Virus record (IMG/VR): IMGVR_UViG_3300044695_002852
Location: 1 to 21,118 of that record
Length of the DNA: 21,118 nt
Reading direction: 5' to 3' (one strand)
Origin: a virus
Shown here in pieces: positions 1-5,320 of the stretch. The translations under genes were made by a program, and so were the position numbers. Every line of letters begins with the position of its first letter. Within the stretch, counting starts at the first letter, position 1. The notes beneath the pieces are model-generated. The model was not told the origin of the DNA. It was given only the letters and a program-made list of their open reading frames with translations, and ran no database searches.

Positions 1-2
1 CA

Positions 3-254
3 CCCGTGAAGGGTCCTTTCTTCTCTATAGCTCAGGACCAAGTTTCTATCGGTGAGGTGTTCGGGGCGATAGCTTGCTATAAATATCAGGCTTGCGAGGT
101 TGAAGGATGGCTAGATAGTTTTGCCTATCACTTTTGCCAGGGGCTAATTGACGGGCTACTAAGGGTGTTTGTTTCTACGGGGTGGGAGTGGACTAAGCCG
201 GCAAGCTTTGCGCCGGTAGTGTCGATCTTTGACCTAGCTAGGGGGGGTAAGTAA
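3..254 (+). CDS. hypothetical actinophage protein, possibly 5'-partial
   Basis: Function unknown. The frame is open to the left edge, so the protein may start outside the window; a GTG at 6 is an alternative start but no ribosome-binding site can be seen for it. The visible part is about 83 residues and contains the string YKYQACEVEGW, which resembles (from memory, not searched) a widespread small actinophage family with a YQxCE motif and a Trp-rich end. It ends in GGK and its TAA overlaps the next ATG (TAATGG at 252-257), so the two are probably translationally coupled. Codon use is rich in CTA and CTAG like the rest of the left block. Confidence 0.6.
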   Translation, partial: PVKGPFFSIAQDQVSIGEVFGAIACYKYQACEVEGWLDSFAYHFCQGLIDGLLRVFVSTGWEWTKPASFAPVVSIFDLARGGK

Positions 255-532
255 TGGAGCGTGTAACGGTAGCGAATATCCACCGCCGCGCGTTAGTTGT
301 GACGGAGCTTGCAAGGGAGCTAGGCATTATTGGCGCGGATGATTATCTAGAAATACAACAAGGGAGCAAAACTTACGGCCGCGCCTGGCGTATATGGGGG
401 GAAGGTGGCCGCGACATATTCAACCTAGGCCGCGGGTTTTTAGGGATGACACGCGGCGACGCATACGCCGCGCTAGGCGTGATCCTTTCCACCCTTCGCG
501 CCGTTAAAGACACTAGGCAGGGGGTCAGCTGA
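254..532 (+). CDS. hypothetical phage protein (QGSKTYGRAW motif)
   Basis: A 92-residue protein of unknown role. It carries QQGSKTYGRAWRIW at about residues 35-48 and FLGMTRGDAYAALGVI in the C-terminal third; this pair recalls a small protein repeatedly seen in actinophage early regions (recollection of the family, not a search). No membrane segment or known catalytic motif is visible. The start overlaps the preceding stop and the TGA overlaps the ATG of the next gene (TGATG at 530-534), so it sits in a coupled rightward operon. Confidence 0.7.
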   Translation: MERVTVANIHRRALVVTELARELGIIGADDYLEIQQGSKTYGRAWRIWGEGGRDIFNLGRGFLGMTRGDAYAALGVILSTLRAVKDTRQGVS

Positions 533-678
533 TGGCTAACAAGGTTCTAGCGTTTAGCCTTATCGGTTCTAGTTTGCTGGCGCTGATGGCTACGCCTGAA
601 TATGACACACCCTGGCTTAGCTTGCTACTGATGGCCGCGGGGGTGGTGGTAGTTTTCAGGCAATACGGGCGGGAGTAG
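532..678 (+). CDS. 48-residue membrane mini-protein
   Basis: A short gene of 48 codons plus TAG. It starts at the ATG that overlaps the previous TGA. The product has two hydrophobic stretches: residues 5-20 (VLAFSLIGSSLLALMA) and about 29-42 (LSLLLMAAGVVVVF), separated by a short polar turn with PEYDTPW, and a basic tail RQYGRE. This suggests a two-pass membrane hairpin. No function is recognised; a holin-like or superinfection-exclusion role would be a guess. The stop codon lies inside the hairpin at 669-684. Support comes from overlap with the upstream gene and matching codon use; no homology was checked. Confidence 0.6.
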   Translation: MANKVLAFSLIGSSLLALMATPEYDTPWLSLLLMAAGVVVVFRQYGRE

Positions 679-684
679 TCCCGC
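669..684 (+). promoter_or_regulatory. stem-loop spanning the stop codon of the 48-residue gene
   Basis: GCGGGA (669-674), loop GTAG, TCCCGC (679-684): a perfect 6-base stem. It is followed by GC-rich palindromes CCCGCGGG (680-687) and GGCCGGCC (687-694). No U-run follows, so it is not a canonical intrinsic terminator; it may still slow or process the transcript. Confidence 0.35.
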
Positions 685-731
685 GGGGCCGGCCCTTTAG
701 GGGTAGCTATTCGATTAGACCGGTCCGCTAG

Positions 732-748
732 CCTGACACGGTGTCAGG
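732..748. promoter_or_regulatory. perfect 8+8 inverted repeat upstream of the clamp-like gene
   Basis: CCTGACAC-G-GTGTCAGG is a perfect palindrome with one central base, about 40 bases before the start at 788. Its form fits a dimeric repressor operator, and it lies in the only sizeable gap (679-787) of the rightward block. No convincing -35/-10 pair was found next to it, so the operator reading is inference. Confidence 0.4.
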
Positions 749-752
749 TGAT

Positions 753-766
753 CCCGCTACGGCGGG
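753..766 (+). promoter_or_regulatory. small hairpin in the clamp leader
   Basis: CCCGC-TACG-GCGGG, a 5-base stem with a tetraloop, directly follows the 732-748 palindrome and precedes the ribosome-binding site GAAGGGG of the gene at 788. It could influence translation of that gene. There is no U-tract. Confidence 0.3.
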
Positions 767-787
767 CAAATTATGAAGGGGTAAGAG

Positions 788-1378
788 ATGAAGATAGAAA
801 CTAAGACACTACGCGCCGCGGTTGAGGCCGCCGCGCTAGCGGTGGATACTAAAGGCGGGGCGAGATTCCCCGCTATAGAAATTAACCCGCTTAACGGGGG
901 CGGGATTCAACTACTAGCTACGGATATGTTCCGCGCACACTTGGTAAGTATTCCGGCAGACAAGGTAGAAGGGTCACCGGTTGTATCTGCTTTAGTGGCA
1001 CGGGAGCTTGTAGCCGCATTAAAGGCGGCGAAGGGTGCCGAATATGTTGAGATCACCTCTTACGGTGATCAGGTCACAATATCTGCCGCGGGTGTTTCTT
1101 CGCGGTTAGACCGTTACCAAGGCGGCACGATTCCTAACTTGGCAAGCCTTAGGGAAGGTACGTTTACAGTGCCGGAGTCCGTACACTTTAATGGGAGTTT
1201 TCTAGCCGACACTGGCAAGGCAGCCGAATTGGTAGCGGGTCCTAAAGGCTTAGCGGATATCACCTTCAACGGGTGCCTGGATGGATCAGTAACCAAGGCG
1301 TCCAAGTGGACCTGCACTAATCCATTTACCGGCGTAGCGGTTGAGGTAGTTCTAATGCCATTAAAGGCTAGGGGGTGA
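788..1378 (+). CDS. two-domain DNA polymerase sliding-clamp-like protein
   Basis: A 196-residue protein that looks like the second and third domains of the bacterial beta clamp (DnaN), the ring that tethers the replicative polymerase. IQLLATDMFRAHLVSIPA (about residues 40-57) matches the ATDxxRL...MP pattern of DnaN domain 2. RYQGGTIPNLASL matches the DGRFPD region, and the end VEVVLMPLK resembles the DnaN terminus YVVMPMRL. DnaN is about 370 residues with three domains; this is about half, close in size to T4 gp45 or short PCNA-like clamps, so a trimeric ring is possible. The start ATG has GAAGGGG eight bases upstream. No polymerase gene is in the window. The family call is from motif reading; the lack of domain 1 is directly visible. 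Confidence 0.65.
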   Translation: MKIETKTLRAAVEAAALAVDTKGGARFPAIEINPLNGGGIQLLATDMFRAHLVSIPADKVEGSPVVSALVARELVAALKAAKGAEYVEITSYGDQVTISAAGVSSRLDRYQGGTIPNLASLREGTFTVPESVHFNGSFLADTGKAAELVAGPKGLADITFNGCLDGSVTKASKWTCTNPFTGVAVEVVLMPLKARG

Positions 1379-1381
1379 CTA

Positions 1382-1564
1382 ATGGCTATTAACTCTTATT
1401 GCACTAGCACCGGATGGCCGGTTGACCTTCGCAAGCTGCACCGCGATGACGCGCTATTCATTCGAGAAGAATCAGACCCCGATAGCCAGCAGGTGTTTAT
1501 AGATCAGTGTTTCACCGATTACCTAGCGCGGGGCAGGGATATTAGGAAGGCGGCGAAGGTATGA
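1382..1564 (+). CDS. hypothetical protein, 60 residues
   Basis: A small acidic/polar protein without recognisable motifs. It begins three bases after the clamp-like gene and its TGA overlaps the next ATG by four bases (ATGA, 1561-1564), so it is part of the same coupled operon. It contains a stretch DPDSQQVFIDQCFTDYLARG likely to be helical. Function unknown. Confidence 0.6.
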   Translation: MAINSYCTSTGWPVDLRKLHRDDALFIREESDPDSQQVFIDQCFTDYLARGRDIRKAAKV

Positions 1565-1773
1565 GGCGCTATGAAGTGACACTGAATCTGCACCTAGCAC
1601 CGCTAGTTGCTAAGAATCCGGCAGAAGTTGACCGGATCATTAACGGCTATGTCGATCTGCTAGCTAATGCTACGGCGGAAGAGTGCCGGCTAAACGGTCA
1701 AGAGGTGACCTGGCCTGATGTCAGCTGGGATATCGTTCACGCTAGCGGGGAGCTAGAAGGGGGTGAGAAGTGA
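1561..1773 (+). CDS. hypothetical protein, 70 residues
   Basis: No known motif. The N-terminus RRYEVTLNLHLAPLVA suggests a beta strand, followed by a helix (NPAEVDRIINGYVDLLANATAEE), a pattern common in small phage proteins. ATGA overlaps link it to both neighbours (1561-1564 and 1770-1773). Function unknown. Confidence 0.6.
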   Translation: MRRYEVTLNLHLAPLVAKNPAEVDRIINGYVDLLANATAEECRLNGQEVTWPDVSWDIVHASGELEGGEK

Positions 1774-2045
1774 ACACCTACGAAATTCGGTACGGGCGAA
1801 ACACTGAGAACGTGCTAGCGGATGCCCGCGGCATTAGATCAGGGCGAATACCGCCGGCGGTAATGAAGTATGCCACCGCGAAACTAAACTACGCGAATAG
1901 GTACGGCGACAGGCTTTACCCTTACGTGGAGATATCCCTAGTCGAATTGCCTAACGTATCTATCGGTACAGCTGGGGAGCGTACCGTGCTAGAGATCATT
2001 AGTCACGCCGAAATAGTGCGGGATAATGTCGCGCAGCTGGGATAG
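1770..2045 (+). CDS. hypothetical protein, 91 residues
   Basis: A protein of unknown role that starts in a four-base overlap with the previous gene (GTGA, 1770-1773), with the start codon given by GTGAACACC. It begins NTYEIRYGRNTEN and is rich in Tyr, Asn and Arg, with a central helical part containing AVMKYATAKLNYANRYGDR. No catalytic or membrane signature. Codon use matches the left block (CTA leucine, CTAG). Confidence 0.6.
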   Translation: MNTYEIRYGRNTENVLADARGIRSGRIPPAVMKYATAKLNYANRYGDRLYPYVEISLVELPNVSIGTAGERTVLEIISHAEIVRDNVAQLG

Positions 2046-2322
2046 CCGGCGGCACGTTGAATTAGCACTAGCGATAAGGGGCCGGCTCTCTCGGGGGCCG
2101 GCTCTCTCGCTATCTAAACGGCGGCGGGTGTTTTATGTGGCAGTACGGCGGGCTAACGGGGTCACTATCGGCTATTGGCAGGGTCCCGTTAGCCACGTGC
2201 GCGGGCGGGTTAAGCCGGTGATCCTGGCTAGAGCTTGGCGGGCGGGAAGTGTTGAAGCGTTACAGGCAGCGCTTGAAGGGTGTTCTTTGACGGGGGTGTT
2301 CGAGGTGGAGAAACACCGTTAG
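2026..2322 (+). CDS. hypothetical basic protein, start uncertain
   Basis: An open frame of 98 codons that overlaps the previous gene by 20 bases if the ATG at 2026 is used. The first third contains the 16-base tandem duplication at 2078-2109 and reads as an Arg/Ser-rich low-complexity stretch, so the true start may be the GTG at 2128, giving FYVAVRRANGVTIGYWQGP as the N-terminal strand-rich part. The C-terminal part (ILARAWRAGSVEALQAALEG) looks like an amphipathic helix. It is the last rightward gene before the convergent junction. Function unknown. Confidence 0.45.
   Translation: MSRSWDSRRHVELALAIRGRLSRGPALSLSKRRRVFYVAVRRANGVTIGYWQGPVSHVRGRVKPVILARAWRAGSVEALQAALEGCSLTGVFEVEKHR
2078..2109. 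repeat. perfect 16-base tandem duplication
   Basis: GGGGCCGGCTCTCTCG occurs twice back to back (2078-2093 and 2094-2109). The GGGGCCGGC core also occurs at 685-693, in the gap upstream of the clamp-like gene. It sits just after the stop of the gene ending at 2045. Confidence 0.85.
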
Positions 2323-2336
2323 AAGTTTTTAGGGGT

Positions 2337-2367
2337 GGATCACCGGCAAGCTTGCTAGTTGTGATCC
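2337..2367. terminator. inverted repeat between convergent operons, possible weak terminator
   Basis: GGATCAC (2337-2343) and GTGATCC (2361-2367) form a 7-base perfect stem around a loop that itself contains the palindrome GCAAGCTTGC (2346-2355). It lies 15 bases past the last rightward gene and about 95 bases past the end of the leftward operon. A T5 run (2325-2329) lies on the wrong side for the + strand and would follow the hairpin for leftward transcripts as A residues, so it is not a textbook intrinsic terminator in either direction. Confidence 0.35.
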
Positions 2368-2382
2368 TTGACCCGTGGATGC

Positions 2383-2460
2383 CACACAAGGAGTCGCGGT
2401 GTCTAGTTTGTTTTCTTTTCTACAGCGCCTTGGCACCAGTAGTCGCACACAAGGGGTCGC
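2383..2460. repeat. imperfect direct repeat CACACAAGGrGTCGC at the convergent junction
   Basis: CACACAAGGAGTCGC at 2383-2397 and CACACAAGGGGTCGC at 2446-2460, one mismatch, period 63. Flanking bases also partly match (CCTTG upstream of both). A second short repeat, GTCGCAC at 2442-2448 and 2456-2462, brackets the second copy. The copies occupy the noncoding junction 2323-2461, which holds no convincing gene. Confidence 0.6.
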
Positions 2461-2461
2461 A

Positions 2462-3319
2462 CTAGGGCAGGATTGCGTTGATTTGTTCTGCTATCCATTG
2501 AGCTACAGGGGATGCTACTCCGTTGCCACACATTTTGTATCGAGTGGTATCAGCGTTGCTTTTACCGTCGGCACGGTGCAGTGTGTGGTTGTCGGGCCAT
2601 CCCATAAGGCGTTCACATTCTATGGGGGTTAGCCGGCGTACCTGATGGGTGACTACTACGCCTGTTGATTGTTTGGTGCCAGCTCGAATTGCGTGATGTG
2701 GACCTTCTTCGGTCACACTGTCGTTGTATTCATCGTAGGCGAACGCTACCCCGTGTTGGCTAATAGTATCCAGCGTGAAACACGGGTCGCCTTCTTGTCC
2801 GAATCCTGGTCCTTGTGGTCCAGCGGTGTCTGATCTCCCGATTATGGTTCCCTGTATTGGAATCGCTACAGCCTGACCGCCACCTTCCCGCCGAAGCGTT
2901 GGCCACGCTTCGGCTGATGGTTGACAATCTAAACCTTGCGTATGGCTGAAGCCGATTGGTTCAATTTGTTCTTGCATAATGATTAGTTGTCCATCTCTCG
3001 CATTTTCGTGGTTCGGACCTTTATAGTTTCGTTCTTGTAATGTTCCTACAACATCGTGACTTGTGACCTGGGTTATTAGTGGCACGTTATTTCCTCCGGT
3101 ACCCATGCGATGTTTAAGGCATGGGATGATTTCATCTTCGTAGATCCGAACATCATCAACTCTTGTTCCGTCAATGATGAGTACGGTTGCGCGGGTTTCT
3201 GTCCCGTTATCAAACACATTCAATGTCGGTGACACCCCCCCCTCAATCCAGGTTTCATAATCGTCAACCGATTGCGCTCGGCGGCGTTTCGTGAACCACA
3301 AGTTTGCCTTCATTGACAT
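2462..3319 (-). CDS. C5 cytosine-specific DNA methyltransferase, C-terminal part (frameshifted)
   Basis: Carries the C-terminal motifs of a C5 DNA methyltransferase: RRLTPIECERLMGWPDN (motif IX region, target recognition side) and RYKMCGNGVASPVAQWI (motif X, which closes the AdoMet pocket). The preceding 200 residues are a variable region with RRRAQSVDDYETW and GGVSPTLNVFDNG, typical of the long spacer of phage enzymes of this class. It lacks motifs I-VIII, which are in the gene at 3353-4174. The frame is the same as that of the N-terminal part but the stretch between them reads in another frame (see 3264-3400), so this is most likely one broken gene. The nominal ATG at 3319 has no clear ribosome-binding site and is probably not a natural start. 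Confidence 0.75.
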   Translation of the reverse strand: MSMKANLWFTKRRRAQSVDDYETWIEGGVSPTLNVFDNGTETRATVLIIDGTRVDDVRIYEDEIIPCLKHRMGTGGNNVPLITQVTSHDVVGTLQERNYKGPNHENARDGQLIIMQEQIEPIGFSHTQGLDCQPSAEAWPTLRREGGGQAVAIPIQGTIIGRSDTAGPQGPGFGQEGDPCFTLDTISQHGVAFAYDEYNDSVTEEGPHHAIRAGTKQSTGVVVTHQVRRLTPIECERLMGWPDNHTLHRADGKSNADTTRYKMCGNGVASPVAQWIAEQINAILP

Positions 3320-3400
3320 ACTGGTTACCTACCCCTTTGTAGTCTCTTGCCATTAGTGATCCGATGACTGGAACGTAACTAATGTTTCGCTCCCCCCCCC
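3264..3400 (-). other. frame-shifted middle segment of the cytosine methyltransferase
   Basis: Between the two methyltransferase parts, a third frame reads VIGSLMARDYKGVGNQ followed by YVNEGKLVVHE before a stop at 3264-3266. This looks like genuine protein and would join smoothly to RRRAQSVDDYE of the C-terminal part. Restoring the protein needs one added base near the G9 tract (3392-3400, read as G on this strand) or before 3354, and one removed base near the CGCCGCC run at about 3280. The changes cancel, which is why both outer parts share a frame. A sequencing or assembly error, a decayed gene, or slippage-based phase switching would all look like this. Confidence 0.65.
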
Positions 3401-4174
3401 TAGGTCACCACCAGCAGCTTTGATTGTGCCGAAACCTTCGCTGTAGTTAGCGAATGATGATGAAGCGAACGGTGTTTGCTGTTCAACAATCAGATGTTCT
3501 CCTCGGCTTGACGGGACTCCCCCATCACCACCACTTCTAAGGCAACCTGCAACATCGTTGGCAGGGTTTTGCCCCTCTTGTTTGCCCTTCTTAGGATTCC
3601 TTCGGCGGCTTTGGCCGACAGAAAGTATTTGCGATCCACATCCGTTGGCGATTGCAGGATCGAGGACAGCGATGACGAACACCCTTCTACGCCGTTGGGG
3701 GACTCCGAAGAACTGTGCATCCAGGACTGACCATTCTGTGTGATGGCTCCCGATGTCAACCATTTCTTCGAGGACTGCCTCAAAGTCTGCACCGCCGTTG
3801 CTGGAGAAAGCTCCGACGACGTTTTCCCAAATAGCGATTCTTGGATAGGTTCCATTTGTTGCTTCTCTCATTTCTCTGATGATTCGTGTTGCTTGGAAGA
3901 ACAGGTTTGATCTTCCACCTTCTACTAGACCGGCTCGTTTGCCAGCTACCGATAGGTCTTGGCAGGGTGACCCGAATGTAATGACATCTACGGGTGGTAG
4001 TTCTGCTCCGTTGACATCGGATACATCCCACCATCGTGGTACATCGGGCCAGTGATGGGCGAGTACCTGTTGGCAGTGGGCATCCCATTCCACTTGCCAT
4101 CCACATTGCCATCCTGCTGCTTCCAGCCCGATATCAAACCCGCCTACTCCAGCGAATAAACTTCCGAATCTCAT
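3353..4174 (-). CDS. C5 cytosine-specific DNA methyltransferase, N-terminal catalytic part
   Basis: Adds a methyl group to cytosine C5 in DNA with AdoMet as donor. Visible motifs: FAGVGGFDIG (motif I, AdoMet binding, residues 7-16), GSPCQDLS with catalytic Cys71 (motif IV), ENVVGAF (motif VI, Glu117) and FGVPQRRRRVFVIA (motif VIII, 156-169). Motifs IX and X are missing because the reading frame stops at 3353; they are in the gene at 2462-3319. The start ATG overlaps the stop of the WhiB-like gene upstream (ATGA, 4171-4174). In phages such enzymes usually protect DNA from host restriction. As read, this product alone would probably be inactive; with the frame restored it would be a full-length enzyme of about 570 residues. 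Confidence 0.85.
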   Translation of the reverse strand: MRFGSLFAGVGGFDIGLEAAGWQCGWQVEWDAHCQQVLAHHWPDVPRWWDVSDVNGAELPPVDVITFGSPCQDLSVAGKRAGLVEGGRSNLFFQATRIIREMREATNGTYPRIAIWENVVGAFSSNGGADFEAVLEEMVDIGSHHTEWSVLDAQFFGVPQRRRRVFVIAVLDPAIANGCGSQILSVGQSRRRNPKKGKQEGQNPANDVAGCLRSGGDGGVPSSRGEHLIVEQQTPFASSSFANYSEGFGTIKAAGGDLGGGSETLVTFQSSDH

Positions 4175-4551
4175 GCTGATCCCTTCTTGTATGAACTAAC
4201 TCTTGCGTAGTTGCCTTTAACACATGGTTGGCATCGGCATCCACGGGTCCACATTGACCGTGTGCCATGCACTTGTTCGCTGACGGTCAGTTGGTATCTG
4301 CGGTAGCGGCGCTCGTTTGGTGTTTCTCCTGCCCACATTCCGTACACTCTTGCGTCGGGTGCGGATTCAATTTCGTCACATAGTTGCCGGCAGTCTTCTA
4401 TGACGGGACAGGATTCACATATCGCTCGAGCTTGCGCCCATACACGGTCACGGTTGCCTGATCCTTCAGGGAAGAAGATGTCGGTTGGTACTCCGTGGCA
4501 AGCTTTTGCCTGTAGCCATCCGGATTTTACGGCGTTCAAGTTGGCGTTCAC
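4171..4551 (-). CDS. WhiB-like iron-sulphur transcription factor with C-terminal HGT/Cys motif
   Basis: WhiB-like proteins bind a 4Fe-4S cluster through four cysteines and act with the primary sigma factor. Here the ligands are in ACHG, then CESCPVIEDC (C-x2-C-x5-C), followed by the GMWAGE turn and ERRYRR basic patch. An additional C-terminal module HGTRS...RGCRCQPC resembles a small motif common in actinophage proteins, possibly a second metal site. The open frame goes up to a TTG at 4569; I chose the GTG at 4551 because it reduces overlap with the upstream WhiB gene to 86 bases, and the WhiB domain starts soon after. No strong ribosome-binding site decides the start. It is the second of two adjacent WhiB genes. 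Confidence 0.85.
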   Translation of the reverse strand: MNANLNAVKSGWLQAKACHGVPTDIFFPEGSGNRDRVWAQARAICESCPVIEDCRQLCDEIESAPDARVYGMWAGETPNERRYRRYQLTVSEQVHGTRSMWTRGCRCQPCVKGNYARVSSYKKGSA

Positions 4552-4810
4552 GAGGAGACATCCCCCCAAATAATCCGTGTGCTATATAGTTTTCGATTGC
4601 GTACTGTCGGCATTCCAATAGTACAGGGCAGGTGTCGCATAGTTTTCTCCCTTCCCGATATGCGTCTTTTGTGTCTGCGTCTGAGAAGAAGTACCACGAT
4701 GGTGCATCTATACAGGCGGCTTGTTTAACCCACGGTCCTGCTGGTTTGTATAAGACCGGCAGTTGGTAGGGATCTATGTCTTGTGGCTGTTCCTCAGAAT
4801 GGTTCTTCAT
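4466..4810 (-). CDS. WhiB-like iron-sulphur transcription factor
   Basis: A 114-residue protein with the four cluster cysteines at C33 (AACIDAP), C58, C61 and C67 (CDTCPVLLEC), then HGLFGG (79-84) and the basic SPRERQLERRK that contacts DNA in this family. The last 15 residues overlap the next WhiB gene in another frame and look unconstrained. The ATG at 4810 lies inside the end of the SSB gene (17-base overlap). Phage WhiB proteins (e.g. of mycobacteriophage TM4) are known to interfere with host WhiB regulation and septation; a similar host-takeover role is plausible here but is inference. Confidence 0.87.
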   Translation of the reverse strand: MKNHSEEQPQDIDPYQLPVLYKPAGPWVKQAACIDAPSWYFFSDADTKDAYREGRKLCDTCPVLLECRQYAIENYIAHGLFGGMSPRERQLERRKIRMATGKSLPRSTNRHLLP

Positions 4811-5186
4811 CGCCGTAGTTCGGGGCTGAGGCGTTCTTCGCCTGGGTTGGTGCGCCCTTCTCTTTCACGGCAACATCGTATTTGATGGACAGGCCAGCTT
4901 CGTTGACGATCATTTGGAATCGGTAAACCTTTTGACCGTTCTTTTCGTAGGAGCTTTTCTCTAGTCTGCCTACGACAATGACTCGATCTCCTTTGTGGAA
5001 TGATGCCGCAATGTTTTCGGCTTCCGTTCCGAAGGCTACACAGTCGTGCCAGGTGGTTTCTTTTTCTTTGTCCACACCTTTGAGGTGGGTGGTGCCTACG
5101 CTGAAGTTGGCGATGGCTTTGCCTTGTGGGGTGAATCGGAGTTCGGGGTCTTTGCCGATGTTTCCGATGATTGTTGCTTGGTTCAT
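4794..5186 (-). CDS. ssb: single-stranded DNA-binding protein
   Basis: A 130-residue OB-fold SSB that coats single-stranded DNA during replication and recombination. It begins MNQATIIGNIGKDPELRF, the usual SSB N-terminus, continues with FSVGTTH...TTWHDCVAFG and GDRVIVVGRLEKSSYEKNG, and ends in the acidic tip GDEEPF, which in bacterial SSBs recruits partner enzymes. Start: the ATG at 5186, preceded by AAGGGA, overlaps the stop of the zinc-finger gene by four bases; a longer frame upstream is not SSB-like. It fits with the recombination genes at 7010-9138. Confidence 0.95.
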   Translation of the reverse strand: MNQATIIGNIGKDPELRFTPQGKAIANFSVGTTHLKGVDKEKETTWHDCVAFGTEAENIAASFHKGDRVIVVGRLEKSSYEKNGQKVYRFQMIVNEAGLSIKYDVAVKEKGAPTQAKNASAPNYGDEEPF

Positions 5187-5320
5187 TGTTGTCCCTTCGG
5201 TGTTAAAGGTAGTTGTCTGTTTGCTTTTTTCTTGCAGGAGTGTGAAGGCGGCGCTAAGGGTTTGATGTAAAGCGTGATCTTTTGTCCACAGCTTGTGCAT
5301 TCCCATTCTGTTTTTGCCAT
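5183..5320 (-). CDS. 45-residue zinc-ribbon-like mini-protein
   Basis: A short gene filling the gap between the Rpf-like gene and SSB. It starts with ATG overlapping the previous TGA (TGATG) and ends in a TGA overlapping the SSB ATG (ATGA), which strongly supports it being translated. The product has ECTSCGQKI near the N-terminus, APPSHSCKKK at about 23-32 and a basic tail. The CxxC plus His/Cys arrangement suggests one small zinc-binding knuckle. Phage mini-proteins of this sort are common; function is unknown. A TTGTCCACA string (5282-5290) lies within it. Confidence 0.75.
   Translation of the reverse strand: MAKTEWECTSCGQKITLYIKPLAPPSHSCKKKANRQLPLTPKGQQ

Noticed and set aside
2323-2461. 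tRNA or small RNA gene at the junction
   Set aside because: No cloverleaf or T-loop consensus could be found, and no clear promoter/terminator pair.
2375-2632. + strand frame across the convergent junction
   Set aside because: It runs antisense into the methyltransferase motif X coding region and has no recognisable protein pattern.
4466-4569. Frameshift fusing the two WhiB genes into one protein
   Set aside because: Both WhiB domains are complete with separate N-termini, so no frame correction is needed.
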